A stretch of DNA of 64,000 nt from Hungatella effluvii. Lineage in GTDB: Bacteria > Bacillota > Clostridia > Lachnospirales > Lachnospiraceae. Below the pieces are notes generated by a model that saw only the letters and a program-made list of their open reading frames with translations, did not search any database and was not told where the DNA came from. Every line of letters starts with the position of its first letter. The stretch's first letter is position 1. The DNA lies in contig NZ_QJKD01000015.1 of NCBI RefSeq assembly GCF_003201875.1, positions 1 through 64,000 on the forward strand, in the 5' to 3' direction. Below, in pieces: positions 35,720-44,260 of this stretch. Position numbers and translations under genes: made by a program.

Positions 35720-36652
35720 TCAGGCCACTGCTGCTCTTCTCTTATCATTCATTTTTTTATAAGAGTAAATTACAAGTACAATTACTGTTACAATATACGG
35801 AATGGTGCTGACCAGCTCCGTCGGAATTCCCATATTCTGCGTTCCCGGATTGACCGCGAAGGCATCTGCAACTCCGAACAGCAGGCAGACAAGCAGTGTC
35901 GGCACCGGTTTGTTGCCTCCCAGCGAGGCGGCGGCAATCGCAATGAAGCCTCTGCCTGCCGTCATATCTTTTACAAAGTACGATACGTAACCCATGGACA
36001 TGTAGGCGCCCCCCATAGCTGCCAGCATGCCGCTGATTGCCAGAGCAATATATTTCACCTGCAGCACATGCACGCCCACAGACTCCAGCGCTTCCGGATT
36101 CTCGCCGCAGCTTCTGATATGAAGCCCCAGAGAGGTCTTATATAAGAATATACTGAGTACAATGATCAGCAAGACAGCCACATATGTCAGTACATTGTGC
36201 CCGGACACCACAGTTCCCAGGACCGGAATATCCTTAATCACAGGAATATTCACCTGAGGAAGCACACCGCTCTTTAAAGACGAAGATATCCCTTTCTCCC
36301 CTACCGCCAGATACAAAAGAAATACGGTTCCTCCAGCGGCCGTCAGGTTATAGGCAATGCCTGTGATGGTCGGATCTGTTTTTAGCTTAGTAACAATAAA
36401 GCACATTAAAATTCCCAGCAATGCGCCTACGACGACGGCCGCCGTAAAGCCGAGAAATGCATTGCCTCCAAACGCAGCGCTGGCTACAACGCCAATCAGG
36501 GCGCAGGTCAGCATCATTCCCTCAATTCCAATGTTTGTAACACCTGCTAAATCCGCTACCAGATAAGACATGGACGCATACAGAATCGGTGTCGTCATGC
36601 GGATGATCGAAAACAGGAAGCTGACCGATGTAACAATCTCCAATATTTTCAT
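35720..36652 (-). CDS. Nucleoside ABC transporter permease (BmpD/NupQ-like)
   Basis: 310 residues with about nine membrane helices and the conserved GVTNIGIEGMMLTCALIG near residue 37-54, plus a cytoplasmic loop with HIRSCGENPEALESVGV (EAA-like coupling). This is the short permease type of the BmpA/NupABC/YufNOPQ system. It partners the longer permease 12 bases upstream. Confidence 0.92.
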   Translation of the reverse strand: MKILEIVTSVSFLFSIIRMTTPILYASMSYLVADLAGVTNIGIEGMMLTCALIGVVASAAFGGNAFLGFTAAVVVGALLGILMCFIVTKLKTDPTITGIAYNLTAAGGTVFLLYLAVGEKGISSSLKSGVLPQVNIPVIKDIPVLGTVVSGHNVLTYVAVLLIIVLSIFLYKTSLGLHIRSCGENPEALESVGVHVLQVKYIALAISGMLAAMGGAYMSMGYVSYFVKDMTAGRGFIAIAAASLGGNKPVPTLLVCLLFGVADAFAVNPGTQNMGIPTELVSTIPYIVTVIVLVIYSYKKMNDKRRAAVA

Positions 36653-36664
36653 TTTGCTCCTCCT

Positions 36665-37726
36665 TTATGCGTCAGCCGCTTCTCTCGTCATTTTCACAGT
36701 CAGTTTCTTCTTATATCCGGCAAGGAAACCGGTAGCTGCAATCAGGATAATGATCACGCCCTGTATGATGGACACCACTTCATTCTGCACATCGGTTCCA
36801 CGGCTCATGATATCGGATCCGATTCTTAAATAAGCAAGAAGAAACGCTCCAACCGGAACAAACTTCGGGTTATTTCTCGCAATGATAGCGATGATCAGAC
36901 CATCCCAGCCATATCCTGACCGCCACTCCCAGTTAAAACGCTGCTGTGATCCCATCATATAGGCTGCTCCGCCCAGACCGGCAATGGCTCCTCCAATAAT
37001 CTGGGACAGGAGTATCGTCCCCGTCACTCCGATGCCAGAATACTTCGCAAAGTTTTTGTTCTCCCCACACATGCGGATGGCATATCCCCATTTTGTATGG
37101 TACAGGAACAGCCATGCAGCAATCACAAGGACCACCGCGATCACAAGTCCGAAATGGATACCTCTGGTAAATTCAAACAGCCTTGCCGTCTTCGCAAATT
37201 TCAGGGAAGCTACGTGTGTGCTCTTTGGGTCCTTCATATAAGTCTTTAAGAGGAAATCACCAATATAGAAGGTAATGTAGTTTAACATCAGAGAGGAAAC
37301 AATTTCGTTTGCCTCAAACTTCAGTTTTAAAATCGCCGGCAGAAATGCAATCAGTGCTCCGGCGGCAAGTCCTGCAAACAGGGCTGTAAAAGCATGAATT
37401 CCAGGTCCCATCTTAAGCAGGGTCGCCGCAAGGGCAGCCGCAAGACCTCCCGCATAGAACATGCCTTCCACTGCAAGGTTGTAAACCTTCGTCTGGAGAA
37501 TGAATGTAACCGCCAGTCCCGTGAACAGCAGCGGAGTCATAAGCTCAATAATATTGGCAATATAACGGAATGAAGTAAGCGGGGCCACAAAGAACTTGTA
37601 GATGGCCTCCAAAGGCTGACTGCTCACCAAAAAGATAATCACCACCGCAAATACAACGGCAATTCCGACAGCCAGAAGGGTTCTTAACAGTTCAAACCGG
37701 GACATGATTTTATTCTTATTCTTCAC
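36665..37726 (-). CDS. Nucleoside ABC transporter permease (BmpC/NupP-like)
   Basis: 353 residues with about ten membrane helices, opening with a longer N-terminal region than its partner. Marks: FILQTKVYNLAVEGMFYAGG and the coupling loop AIRMCGENKNFAKYSGI. Its start overlaps the ATPase stop by 11 bases, indicating coupled translation. Together with the second permease it forms the membrane channel. Confidence 0.92.
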   Translation of the reverse strand: MKNKNKIMSRFELLRTLLAVGIAVVFAVVIIFLVSSQPLEAIYKFFVAPLTSFRYIANIIELMTPLLFTGLAVTFILQTKVYNLAVEGMFYAGGLAAALAATLLKMGPGIHAFTALFAGLAAGALIAFLPAILKLKFEANEIVSSLMLNYITFYIGDFLLKTYMKDPKSTHVASLKFAKTARLFEFTRGIHFGLVIAVVLVIAAWLFLYHTKWGYAIRMCGENKNFAKYSGIGVTGTILLSQIIGGAIAGLGGAAYMMGSQQRFNWEWRSGYGWDGLIIAIIARNNPKFVPVGAFLLAYLRIGSDIMSRGTDVQNEVVSIIQGVIIILIAATGFLAGYKKKLTVKMTREAADA

Positions 37727-39284
37727 AGCAGGCCCTCCTTAAGTCTTCCTCCGACTGGTGCTTCACGCCGAGCATATAATATCCCAGCTCTTCTTCAGTC
37801 ATTTCCTTTGCCTGGGGGAAGTATCCTGATATTTTCCCCTGGCACATGACAATAATGCTGTCCGAAAGTTCCAGAATTTCATTCAAATCCGCGGAAACCA
37901 GAAGGACCGCGCAGCCTCTGTCTCGGATTTCCACAATTTTTTTGTGAATAAACTCAATCGCGCCCACATCGACGCCGCGCGTCGGCTGATCTGCAATCAG
38001 AATCGACGGTTCTGCAGAAAACTCCCGTGCTACGATCACCTTCTGCATATTTCCGCCCGACAGCATGCCTATCTCATCAAGAGGACTTCCGCAGCGAATA
38101 TCGTAATCACGAATCCCTGCCTCCACCCAGCGGTCGATCTTCTTTTTATTCAGAAACAGCCCGGAATTCACTTCTTCGGAATCACAGATACTGGAAATCA
38201 TATTTTCCCGGATAGTCACGTGTCCCGCGGCCCCATAGACCATGCGGTCCTCTGGAATATAGGACATCCCCTTTCGCCTGATCTCCTTGACGGAACAGCC
38301 CGCCGTCTGGTCCGTACCGATCATCACTTCTCCGTTTCGTTTGTCCAGATGCCTCATACCGGTAATCAGTTCCACCAGTTCTTCCTGGCCGCTGCCCTCC
38401 ACTCCGGCAATTCCCAGAATTTCTCCTGAGCGCACGGAGAACGAGACACAGTTAAGCACCTGTCTGCCCACCTCATTTTTACAGCTTAAATTCCGGACAG
38501 ACAGCCTCGTTTCCTTCGGTTTCGCCGGCCCTTTTTCCACCTTTAAGATAATGTCACGGCCCACCATCAATTTCGAGATGTCCTCCACTGTCAGACCTGT
38601 AACATCATAAGTACCCACGCCTTTTCCATGGCGCATAATGGTGATCCTCTGGCAGATCTCTTTTATTTCATTCAGCTTATGAGAGATAAAGATAATGGTA
38701 AGGCCCGATTCCTTCAGCTTGTTTAGCTGTTCAAACAGCTCCTCCGTCTCCTGAGGTGTCAGCACCGCCGTCGGCTCATCTAAAATAAGCAGCTTAACTT
38801 CACGGTACAGCGCCTTTAAAATCTCGACCTTCTGCTTCTTTCCAACCGATAAATCACTGACGGCTGCCGTCGGGTCCACATCAAACCGGAAACGCTCCGA
38901 AAGCGCTCTGGTAATTTCAACCGCCTTTTTCCGATCCAGAAAACCGTTCTTTTTCGGTTCCTTTCCCAGCACAATGTTCTCTGCCACGGTAAGGGAAGAC
39001 ACCAGCTTAAAATGCTGGTGCACCATCCCGATACCGAGACGCAGGGCATCATCGGAGGAAGCGATCTTCACCGGTTTTCCGTCCAGCTCTATCGTACCTT
39101 CATCCGGTTGTTCTATTCCGAACAGGATCTTCATGAGCGTCGATTTTCCGGCTCCGTTTTCCCCCATCAGGGCGTGAATCTCTCCTCTGTTTACAGAAAA
39201 ATCCACATGAGAGTTGGCCAAAACTCCGTTGCCGTATACTTTTGTGATGTTCTTCATGCTTAATATTTCTCTGGCCTGCTCCAT
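37716..39284 (-). CDS. Nucleoside ABC transporter ATPase (two ABC domains)
   Basis: About 522 residues with two nucleotide-binding halves: first with Walker A GENGAGKSTLMKILFG, signature LSVGKKQKVEI and Walker B LLILDEPTAVL; second with degenerate Walker A (AGVEGSGQEELVELI), signature LSGGNMQKVIVAREF and ILIADQPTRGVD. Fused architecture is typical of NupO/YufO. The start is the ATG after AGGGGTGATACGG. Energises nucleoside import. Confidence 0.95.
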   Translation of the reverse strand: MEQAREILSMKNITKVYGNGVLANSHVDFSVNRGEIHALMGENGAGKSTLMKILFGIEQPDEGTIELDGKPVKIASSDDALRLGIGMVHQHFKLVSSLTVAENIVLGKEPKKNGFLDRKKAVEITRALSERFRFDVDPTAAVSDLSVGKKQKVEILKALYREVKLLILDEPTAVLTPQETEELFEQLNKLKESGLTIIFISHKLNEIKEICQRITIMRHGKGVGTYDVTGLTVEDISKLMVGRDIILKVEKGPAKPKETRLSVRNLSCKNEVGRQVLNCVSFSVRSGEILGIAGVEGSGQEELVELITGMRHLDKRNGEVMIGTDQTAGCSVKEIRRKGMSYIPEDRMVYGAAGHVTIRENMISSICDSEEVNSGLFLNKKKIDRWVEAGIRDYDIRCGSPLDEIGMLSGGNMQKVIVAREFSAEPSILIADQPTRGVDVGAIEFIHKKIVEIRDRGCAVLLVSADLNEILELSDSIIVMCQGKISGYFPQAKEMTEEELGYYMLGVKHQSEEDLRRACCEE

Positions 39285-39303
39285 CCGTATCACCCCTCTG
39301 CGC

Positions 39304-40425
39304 TTATGGCTGAACTTCGCCCTTTAATGATGCGATTTCCTCATCTGTCATATCAAATGCACTTCTGATTTCAATTTTTCCGTCAATGATATTCTGCTTC
39401 GCTTCCGCTACCTTTTCTCTCGCTTCTGCCGGTACGTTCTTCTGATACCAGCTGTTGTCCGTGATTTCAATACAACCGTCGGACAGTCCATACGTCTTTA
39501 CTGTGCCGAATTCCAGTTTTCCGTCCAGATAATCGCCAACTGCCTTGTCAATGGAGATATCCACCCGTTTTAAGATAGATGCGTAGATAGCATCCGCCTT
39601 CTTTTCGTCACTGGAGAACAGTTCTGACTGATCCGAATCCGTCCCGATGGCGTGATTGCCGGTCTCCTTGGCCGCATCCAGAACGCCCAGACCCGCGCCT
39701 CCTGCCGCCTGAAATACGATGTCGGCTCCTGCGTTATATAATGCGATTCCGATCTCTTTTCCCTTGGCCGCGTCCGTAAAACTGTTCATATAGCCTGTGT
39801 TAATCTTGATATCCGGGTTTACCACCTTCGCACCTTCTATGTATCCTACCAGCCAGTCATTAATGAGGGGAATGTCAAATCCGCCGGCAAATCCCAGCTG
39901 TCCTGTCTTAGAAGCGGAGGCGCCCAGCACACCCGCCAGATAACCGCCTTCATAGCACTTATATGTCATGCAGTAAATATTGGAATTAGCTCCGTCGGAG
40001 AAATCCACACTCTCATCGTATAAGATAAACTTCTGATCCGGATACTCCTCAGCCGCTTCCTGAAGCGGCTGGGAGATATTGACGCCGCCCGTGATAATGA
40101 TGTCCCAGCCTTCATTAATAACGTCTTCCAGTGTGGCGGAATACTTGGTGATATCCGTTCCCATCTCCACAACCTTTGTGCTGGCACTGTAGTTCTCTTC
40201 GATCAGTGCCAGACCGGCATTGGCAGAATCAAAGAAAGACTTGTCTCCCAGAGTACCCGGAACGAGCAGAAGCACGCTTAAATCCCCGTCTTTTTTCTCA
40301 TCTCCGGCAGGTGTCTCTGTCGATACGCTCTCCCCAGCCGTATCTGATGTCTTTGCACCGCCGCATCCTGCAAGCAGTCCTGCCGTTAAAGCTGCCGTTA
40401 AACAGATTGCCCATACTTTCTTCAT
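39304..40425 (-). CDS. BMP-family nucleoside-binding lipoprotein
   Basis: 373 residues. Signal peptide with lipobox LLAGCGG (MKKVWAICLTAALTAGLLAG), then a periplasmic-binding fold of the basic membrane protein (BMP) type: LVPGTLGDKSFFDSANAGL near the N-terminus, IITGGVNISQPLQEAAEEYP, VLGASASKTGQLGFAGG and VFQAAGGAGLGVLDAAKETG. Anchored outside the membrane to capture nucleosides for the importer. The start follows AAGGAGAGAACAATC; a longer in-frame extension exists. Confidence 0.94.
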   Translation of the reverse strand: MKKVWAICLTAALTAGLLAGCGGAKTSDTAGESVSTETPAGDEKKDGDLSVLLLVPGTLGDKSFFDSANAGLALIEENYSASTKVVEMGTDITKYSATLEDVINEGWDIIITGGVNISQPLQEAAEEYPDQKFILYDESVDFSDGANSNIYCMTYKCYEGGYLAGVLGASASKTGQLGFAGGFDIPLINDWLVGYIEGAKVVNPDIKINTGYMNSFTDAAKGKEIGIALYNAGADIVFQAAGGAGLGVLDAAKETGNHAIGTDSDQSELFSSDEKKADAIYASILKRVDISIDKAVGDYLDGKLEFGTVKTYGLSDGCIEITDNSWYQKNVPAEAREKVAEAKQNIIDGKIEIRSAFDMTDEEIASLKGEVQP

Positions 40426-40459
40426 GATTGTTCTCTCCTTCTCCTTTTGCTGTATCTTA

Positions 40460-41233
40460 TCAGACACAGTGAATATGTTTGTTGTTCTTTCTGCATTCTT
40501 CCGTAAATTCTGTTACATACTCTTCTTCCGAAGCATCTACAATCAGCTCCGTAATCTCTTCCAGGTCACAGACCTTGTAAAAAGCTCTGCTCGCCAGCTT
40601 GTGATGATCCATCAGGAAATACACTTCCTCGCTGGCCTTAATCATCGCCTTCTTAACCTCTGCCTCATCTCTCGTGGCATCGGAAATACCATGCTTCTCA
40701 TCCACCGATTTGGAGGAAAGAAATGCCTTGTCCACATAATAATTATCCAGCATACGGACCGCCTCGATCCCTACCAGCGACATAGCGCTCTTTCTCAAAC
40801 TTCCTCCGATCAGGATCACGTCAATCTTCTCTTTGTCCTTCAGCTTCATGCAGATGCTGATGTTATTGGTGATCACCGTGGCGTGCACCTCTAAGTAATC
40901 CGCCATGGCATACACCGTGCTGCTGGCATCCATGAAAATGGATTCTCCTTCACCCACCAGAGATGCCGCGTATCTGGCGATCCTATCCTTCTCCTCTGCA
41001 TGAAACTTCACCCGCTTGTCCACCGGATCTTCATACGTGCCTCCCGGTATGCTTCTCGCGCCTCCCAGCACTCTCACCAGGCTGTTGTCCTCTTCCAGCT
41101 TCTTTAAATCTCTCCGGATGGTCATCTCAGATACCATCAGCGTATCCTTTAGATAAGTGATGTCCACGAACTCATTTTCCTTCACGTAATCCAGAATAAA
41201 CTTTTTTCTTTCTTCTGCGGTAAATGTCTTCAT
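40460..41233 (-). CDS. DeoR-family transcriptional regulator
   Basis: 257 residues: HTH (FILDYVKENEFVDITYLKDTLMVSEMTIRRDLKKLE, given in part as VSEMTIRRDLKKLEED) and a C-terminal sugar-phosphate sensor domain (IARYAASLVGEGESIFMDASSTVYAMA, in part GESIFMDASSTVYAMA; ILIGGSLRKSAMSLVG). DeoR proteins of this kind are commonly released by phosphorylated sugars; here ribose-1-phosphate-like or deoxypentose phosphates are likely ligands. The start is the ATG after GGAGGCAGGT. It is the second gene of the operon and probably autoregulated through the repeat at 42428-42466. Confidence 0.92.
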   Translation of the reverse strand: MKTFTAEERKKFILDYVKENEFVDITYLKDTLMVSEMTIRRDLKKLEEDNSLVRVLGGARSIPGGTYEDPVDKRVKFHAEEKDRIARYAASLVGEGESIFMDASSTVYAMADYLEVHATVITNNISICMKLKDKEKIDVILIGGSLRKSAMSLVGIEAVRMLDNYYVDKAFLSSKSVDEKHGISDATRDEAEVKKAMIKASEEVYFLMDHHKLASRAFYKVCDLEEITELIVDASEEEYVTEFTEECRKNNKHIHCV

Positions 41234-41311
41234 ACCTGCCTCCATTCATGTAAACGCCTGCATTTTGGCGTTTCCGGTAGAAATGAAAGGCAGCTTCCTT
41301 TCACCTCTTCC

Positions 41312-42361
41312 CTATTTTTTCATTAGTATCTCTAAGTTGTCACGGAAAGGAGGATACACAATTCCTTTCTCGGTTACAATGGCCGTAATATACTCGGCCG
41401 GTGTTACATCAAATGCCAGATTGTATGTCTTCACTTCCTTCGGGGCAATGTATTCCCCGTTAATGCGAAGGACCTCCTCCCTGCTTCGCTCTTCGATCGG
41501 GATCTCATTTCCGGTTGGACACTCCATATCAATCGTGGTTGTCGGCGCCGCGATATAGACCGGTACGTGAAACTGATTGGCCAGAACGCTGACACTGAAG
41601 GTTCCTATCTTGTTCGCCGTATCTCCATTAGCAGCTACACGGTCGCAGCCTACGATAAGAGCATTGATTTTCCCCTGTGATAAAACAACTGCGGCCATAT
41701 TGTCACAGATCAGCGTCACATCCACCCCGTGTTCTACCAGTTCAAAAGCGGTTAAATTGGCTCCCTGGAGCCTTGGTCTCGTCTCATCTGCAAAGGCTTT
41801 GATATTCATTCCCTTCTCCTGAGCCATATAGAACACAGACAGTGCGGTTCCATATTCTGATGTTGCCAGACTTCCCGCGTTGCAGTGGGTGAGAACAGTG
41901 TCCCCATCCTTTAAAAGGCTGAGCAGATTCGTTCCAATGTTCCGGTTTGTCTGCTTGTCTTCTTCATGAATCGCCACAGCTTCCGCTTCCAGTCCCTTCC
42001 TTACAGCCTCAAGAGGCTGTCCTTCACCGGTAAGCGCTTCTGCTCTCTCTACCATTCTGTCTACGGCCCACATTAAGTTCACCGCGGTAGGACGGGAAGA
42101 CTTTAAGTATTCTCCCTGCTCCCTGTAAAAATCCATAAACGCAGCCGTGTCCGTTCCATCAAAGGCATTGGCAGCCAACACCATACCGTATCCGGCCGAT
42201 ACGCCGATAGCCGGTGCGCCTCTGACTATCATGGTCTGGATCGCCTGATAGACATCCTCCAGGGTTTTACATGTTGCATATGTAACCGTATTTGGCAGGA
42301 GTGTCTGATCTAACAGAAGTAAATTCCCCTTCTCCCATTTTAATGTGATAATTTCTCTCAT
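41312..42361 (-). CDS. MtnA-family pentose-1-phosphate isomerase
   Basis: About 349 residues, the family that converts methylthioribose-1-phosphate (MtnA) or 5-deoxyribose-1-phosphate (DrdI) to the ribulose-1-phosphate. Marks: MIVRGAPAIGVSAGYG, catalytic-Cys segment VLTHCNAGSLATSEYGT, ADETRPRLQGANLTAFEL, and the catalytic-Asp segment VGCDRVAANGDTANKIGT. First gene of the operon behind a strong promoter. A true MtnA would normally be accompanied by mtnB/mtnC-type genes for methionine salvage; none are here, while a class II aldolase is, so the DHAP-shunt role is preferred. Confidence 0.9.
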   Translation of the reverse strand: MREIITLKWEKGNLLLLDQTLLPNTVTYATCKTLEDVYQAIQTMIVRGAPAIGVSAGYGMVLAANAFDGTDTAAFMDFYREQGEYLKSSRPTAVNLMWAVDRMVERAEALTGEGQPLEAVRKGLEAEAVAIHEEDKQTNRNIGTNLLSLLKDGDTVLTHCNAGSLATSEYGTALSVFYMAQEKGMNIKAFADETRPRLQGANLTAFELVEHGVDVTLICDNMAAVVLSQGKINALIVGCDRVAANGDTANKIGTFSVSVLANQFHVPVYIAAPTTTIDMECPTGNEIPIEERSREEVLRINGEYIAPKEVKTYNLAFDVTPAEYITAIVTEKGIVYPPFRDNLEILMKK

Positions 42362-42412
42362 GTTATTTCCCAATTCCTTTCCCTTTTGTTTGTTTCTAAC
42401 ATCTATATCGAG

Positions 42413-42441
42413 ATATTATCATATTAAATGTTTGAAGTCAA
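42413..42441 (-). promoter_or_regulatory. Promoter of the nucleoside operon
   Basis: Minus strand -35 TTGACT (42436-42441), 17-base spacer, -10 TAATAT (42413-42418), about 52 bases upstream of the isomerase start. Confidence 0.75.
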
Positions 42442-42466
42442 CATATATCTTGTTATTTTTAAACAT
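42428..42466. promoter_or_regulatory. Candidate DeoR operator
   Basis: Inverted repeat ATGTTTGAAGTCAACA (42428-42443) and TGTTATTTTTAAACAT (42451-42466), 12 of 16 positions matching, 7-base spacer. It overlaps the -35 of the operon promoter. Confidence 0.6.
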
Positions 42467-42627
42467 ATTTTTATAATAAGGGGATGGCCTATTGGGATAT
42501 TTTACCCTGTTTCAACAGAAATGGCAAGTTTTTTTGTTTGATTACCTCAAATTGGCAGGATTTGGTTGTTATTTTTTAACATTCATGTGTGAAGAGACAT
42601 CAGGCCAGATATCCCGTTCCCTCAGCG

Positions 42628-42679
42628 CGAAAAAAGCTGGCTGCCGAGAATCAATTCTTTGATTCTCAACAGTCAGCTC
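42628..42679 (-). terminator. Terminator of the scf-secDF-tgt-yajC operon
   Basis: Minus strand AGCTGACTGTTGAGAATC ... GATTCTCGGCAGCCAGCT followed by TTTTTTC, about 80 bases after yajC. Confidence 0.8.
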
Positions 42680-42757
42680 TTTACACTGATTCTTCTTTTT
42701 CAATTTTATATCTTGCTTTCATTCGCGCCCGGTCATTCCATCGAGTGCGGCTGCCTC

Positions 42758-43054
42758 TTAAACCTCTGGCTTCTCCACCTGAACGATGGCAGCCTTCTGC
42801 ATCGGAATTCTGCAGTTCTTGTTATTGCCGAACTCTACGATCACGGTATCATCAGTCATATCGATAATAACGCCATAGAAACCACTGGTAGTCAAAACGC
42901 TGTCACCAATAGCAATGCTTGAAAGCAGTTCCTGCTGTTTCTTCTTTTCCTTCTTCTGCGGTCTGATTGCAATAAAATACATAAAGCCGAAGATTACCGC
43001 GATATAAATAATCCAGAATCCCATGCCCATGCCGCCGCTGGTTGCTAATGCCAT
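42758..43054 (-). CDS. yajC: Preprotein translocase subunit YajC
   Basis: 98 residues: one N-terminal membrane helix (FWIIYIAVIFGFMYFIAIRPQKK) and a small soluble domain with IAIGDSVLTTSGFYGVIIDM, standard for YajC. Accessory subunit of the SecDF complex. Lies after tgt and secDF on the same strand, with a terminator downstream, and so is last in the operon. Confidence 0.95.
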   Translation of the reverse strand: MALATSGGMGMGFWIIYIAVIFGFMYFIAIRPQKKEKKKQQELLSSIAIGDSVLTTSGFYGVIIDMTDDTVIVEFGNNKNCRIPMQKAAIVQVEKPEV

Positions 43055-43108
43055 AAATCATTTCCTCCTTATATAACGATCCGCCGCCTCGCTACGGTAT
43101 CATTGTCC

Positions 43109-44251
43109 TTACTTCTCTGCTTGTACCGCCGTCATGCCGGCAAGCTTTTCCGCTTTGTACTCTGCATAACGGTGCTGTTCGATTGCGTCGCGAATCTCTT
43201 CCATCATTGTATTATAAAAGTACAAATTATGCAAGACACATAATCTCATCCCGAGCATTTCTTTTGCTTTTAACAAATGCCGGATATAAGCTCTGCTGTA
43301 GGAACGGCAGGCCGGACACCCGCAGCCCTCTTCAATGGGGAGGTGATCCAGCTCATACTTGGAATTAAATAAGTTCCGTTTACCCTGATTGGTATAGACA
43401 TGGCCATGGCGGCCGTTTCTGGACGGATAGACACAGTCGAAGAAATCCACGCCCCGGTCCACCGCCTCCAGGATATTGGCCGGCGTTCCGACGCCCATTA
43501 AATAGGTTGGCTTGTGTTCCGGAAGGTACGGCACGGTTTCATCTAAAATACGGTACATCTCCTCGTGGCTCTCGCCGACCGCCAGGCCGCCCAGCGCGTA
43601 TCCGTCCAAATCCATGGCGGAAATGGTCTTCGCGTGTTCGATGCGGATATCTTCATACGTTCCGCCCTGGTTGATGCCGAACAACAGCTGTTCCCGATTG
43701 ATGGTCTCCGGCAGGCTGTTAAGTCTGGCCATCTCTACCTTGCAGCGCTCCAGCCATCTGGTGGTCCGGTCAACGCTGTTCTGCATATATTCCCTGGTCG
43801 CCGGGTGGGGCGGACACTCGTCCAGCGCCATGGCGATGGTGGAACCCAGATTCGACTGGATCTGCATGCTCTCCTCCGGCCCCATGAAAATACGGTGGCC
43901 GTCGATATGAGACTGGAAGTAAACGCCTTCCTCTTTGATCTTCCTTAACCCGGTTAAGGAAAAGACCTGAAATCCGCCGGAATCCGTGAGGATCGGACGG
44001 TCCCAGTTCATGAACTTATGGAGTCCGCCGAATTCCCGGATCAACTTATCACCGGTTCTCACATGAAGGTGATACGTATTGGACAGCTCTACCTGGGTTC
44101 TGATCTCCTTTAAATCATCTGTGGAGACCGCTCCCTTGATGGCGCCAACCGTACCGACATTCATGAATACCGGAGTCTGGATGGTTCCGTGCACGGTGGA
44201 AACCTCCGCCCGTTTTGCACGGCCATCCTTAGCAATAATTTTATAATTCAT
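43109..44251 (-). CDS. tgt: tRNA-guanine transglycosylase (queuine tRNA-ribosyltransferase)
   Basis: 380 residues. Swaps guanine for a 7-deazaguanine precursor at position 34 of GUN-anticodon tRNAs. Marks: VFMNVGTVGAIKG, LTDSGGFQVFSL (general-acid Asp region), INQGGTYEDIR with second catalytic Asp segment GLAVGESHEEMYR, and the zinc site CGCPACRSYSRAYIRHL. Typical bacterial length. Confidence 0.97.
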   Translation of the reverse strand: MNYKIIAKDGRAKRAEVSTVHGTIQTPVFMNVGTVGAIKGAVSTDDLKEIRTQVELSNTYHLHVRTGDKLIREFGGLHKFMNWDRPILTDSGGFQVFSLTGLRKIKEEGVYFQSHIDGHRIFMGPEESMQIQSNLGSTIAMALDECPPHPATREYMQNSVDRTTRWLERCKVEMARLNSLPETINREQLLFGINQGGTYEDIRIEHAKTISAMDLDGYALGGLAVGESHEEMYRILDETVPYLPEHKPTYLMGVGTPANILEAVDRGVDFFDCVYPSRNGRHGHVYTNQGKRNLFNSKYELDHLPIEEGCGCPACRSYSRAYIRHLLKAKEMLGMRLCVLHNLYFYNTMMEEIRDAIEQHRYAEYKAEKLAGMTAVQAEK

Positions 44252-44260
44252 TCTGTTTCC

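Noticed and set aside
41312-42361. Classical methionine salvage (mtnA with mtnB/C/D)
   Set aside because: No dehydratase, enolase-phosphatase or dioxygenase genes are in the window; a class II aldolase is in the operon instead.
42374-42757. Gene between the isomerase and yajC
   Set aside because: The short frames are shadows; the stretch holds the operon promoter and operator (42413-42466) and the yajC terminator (42628-42679), with low-complexity AT-rich DNA between.
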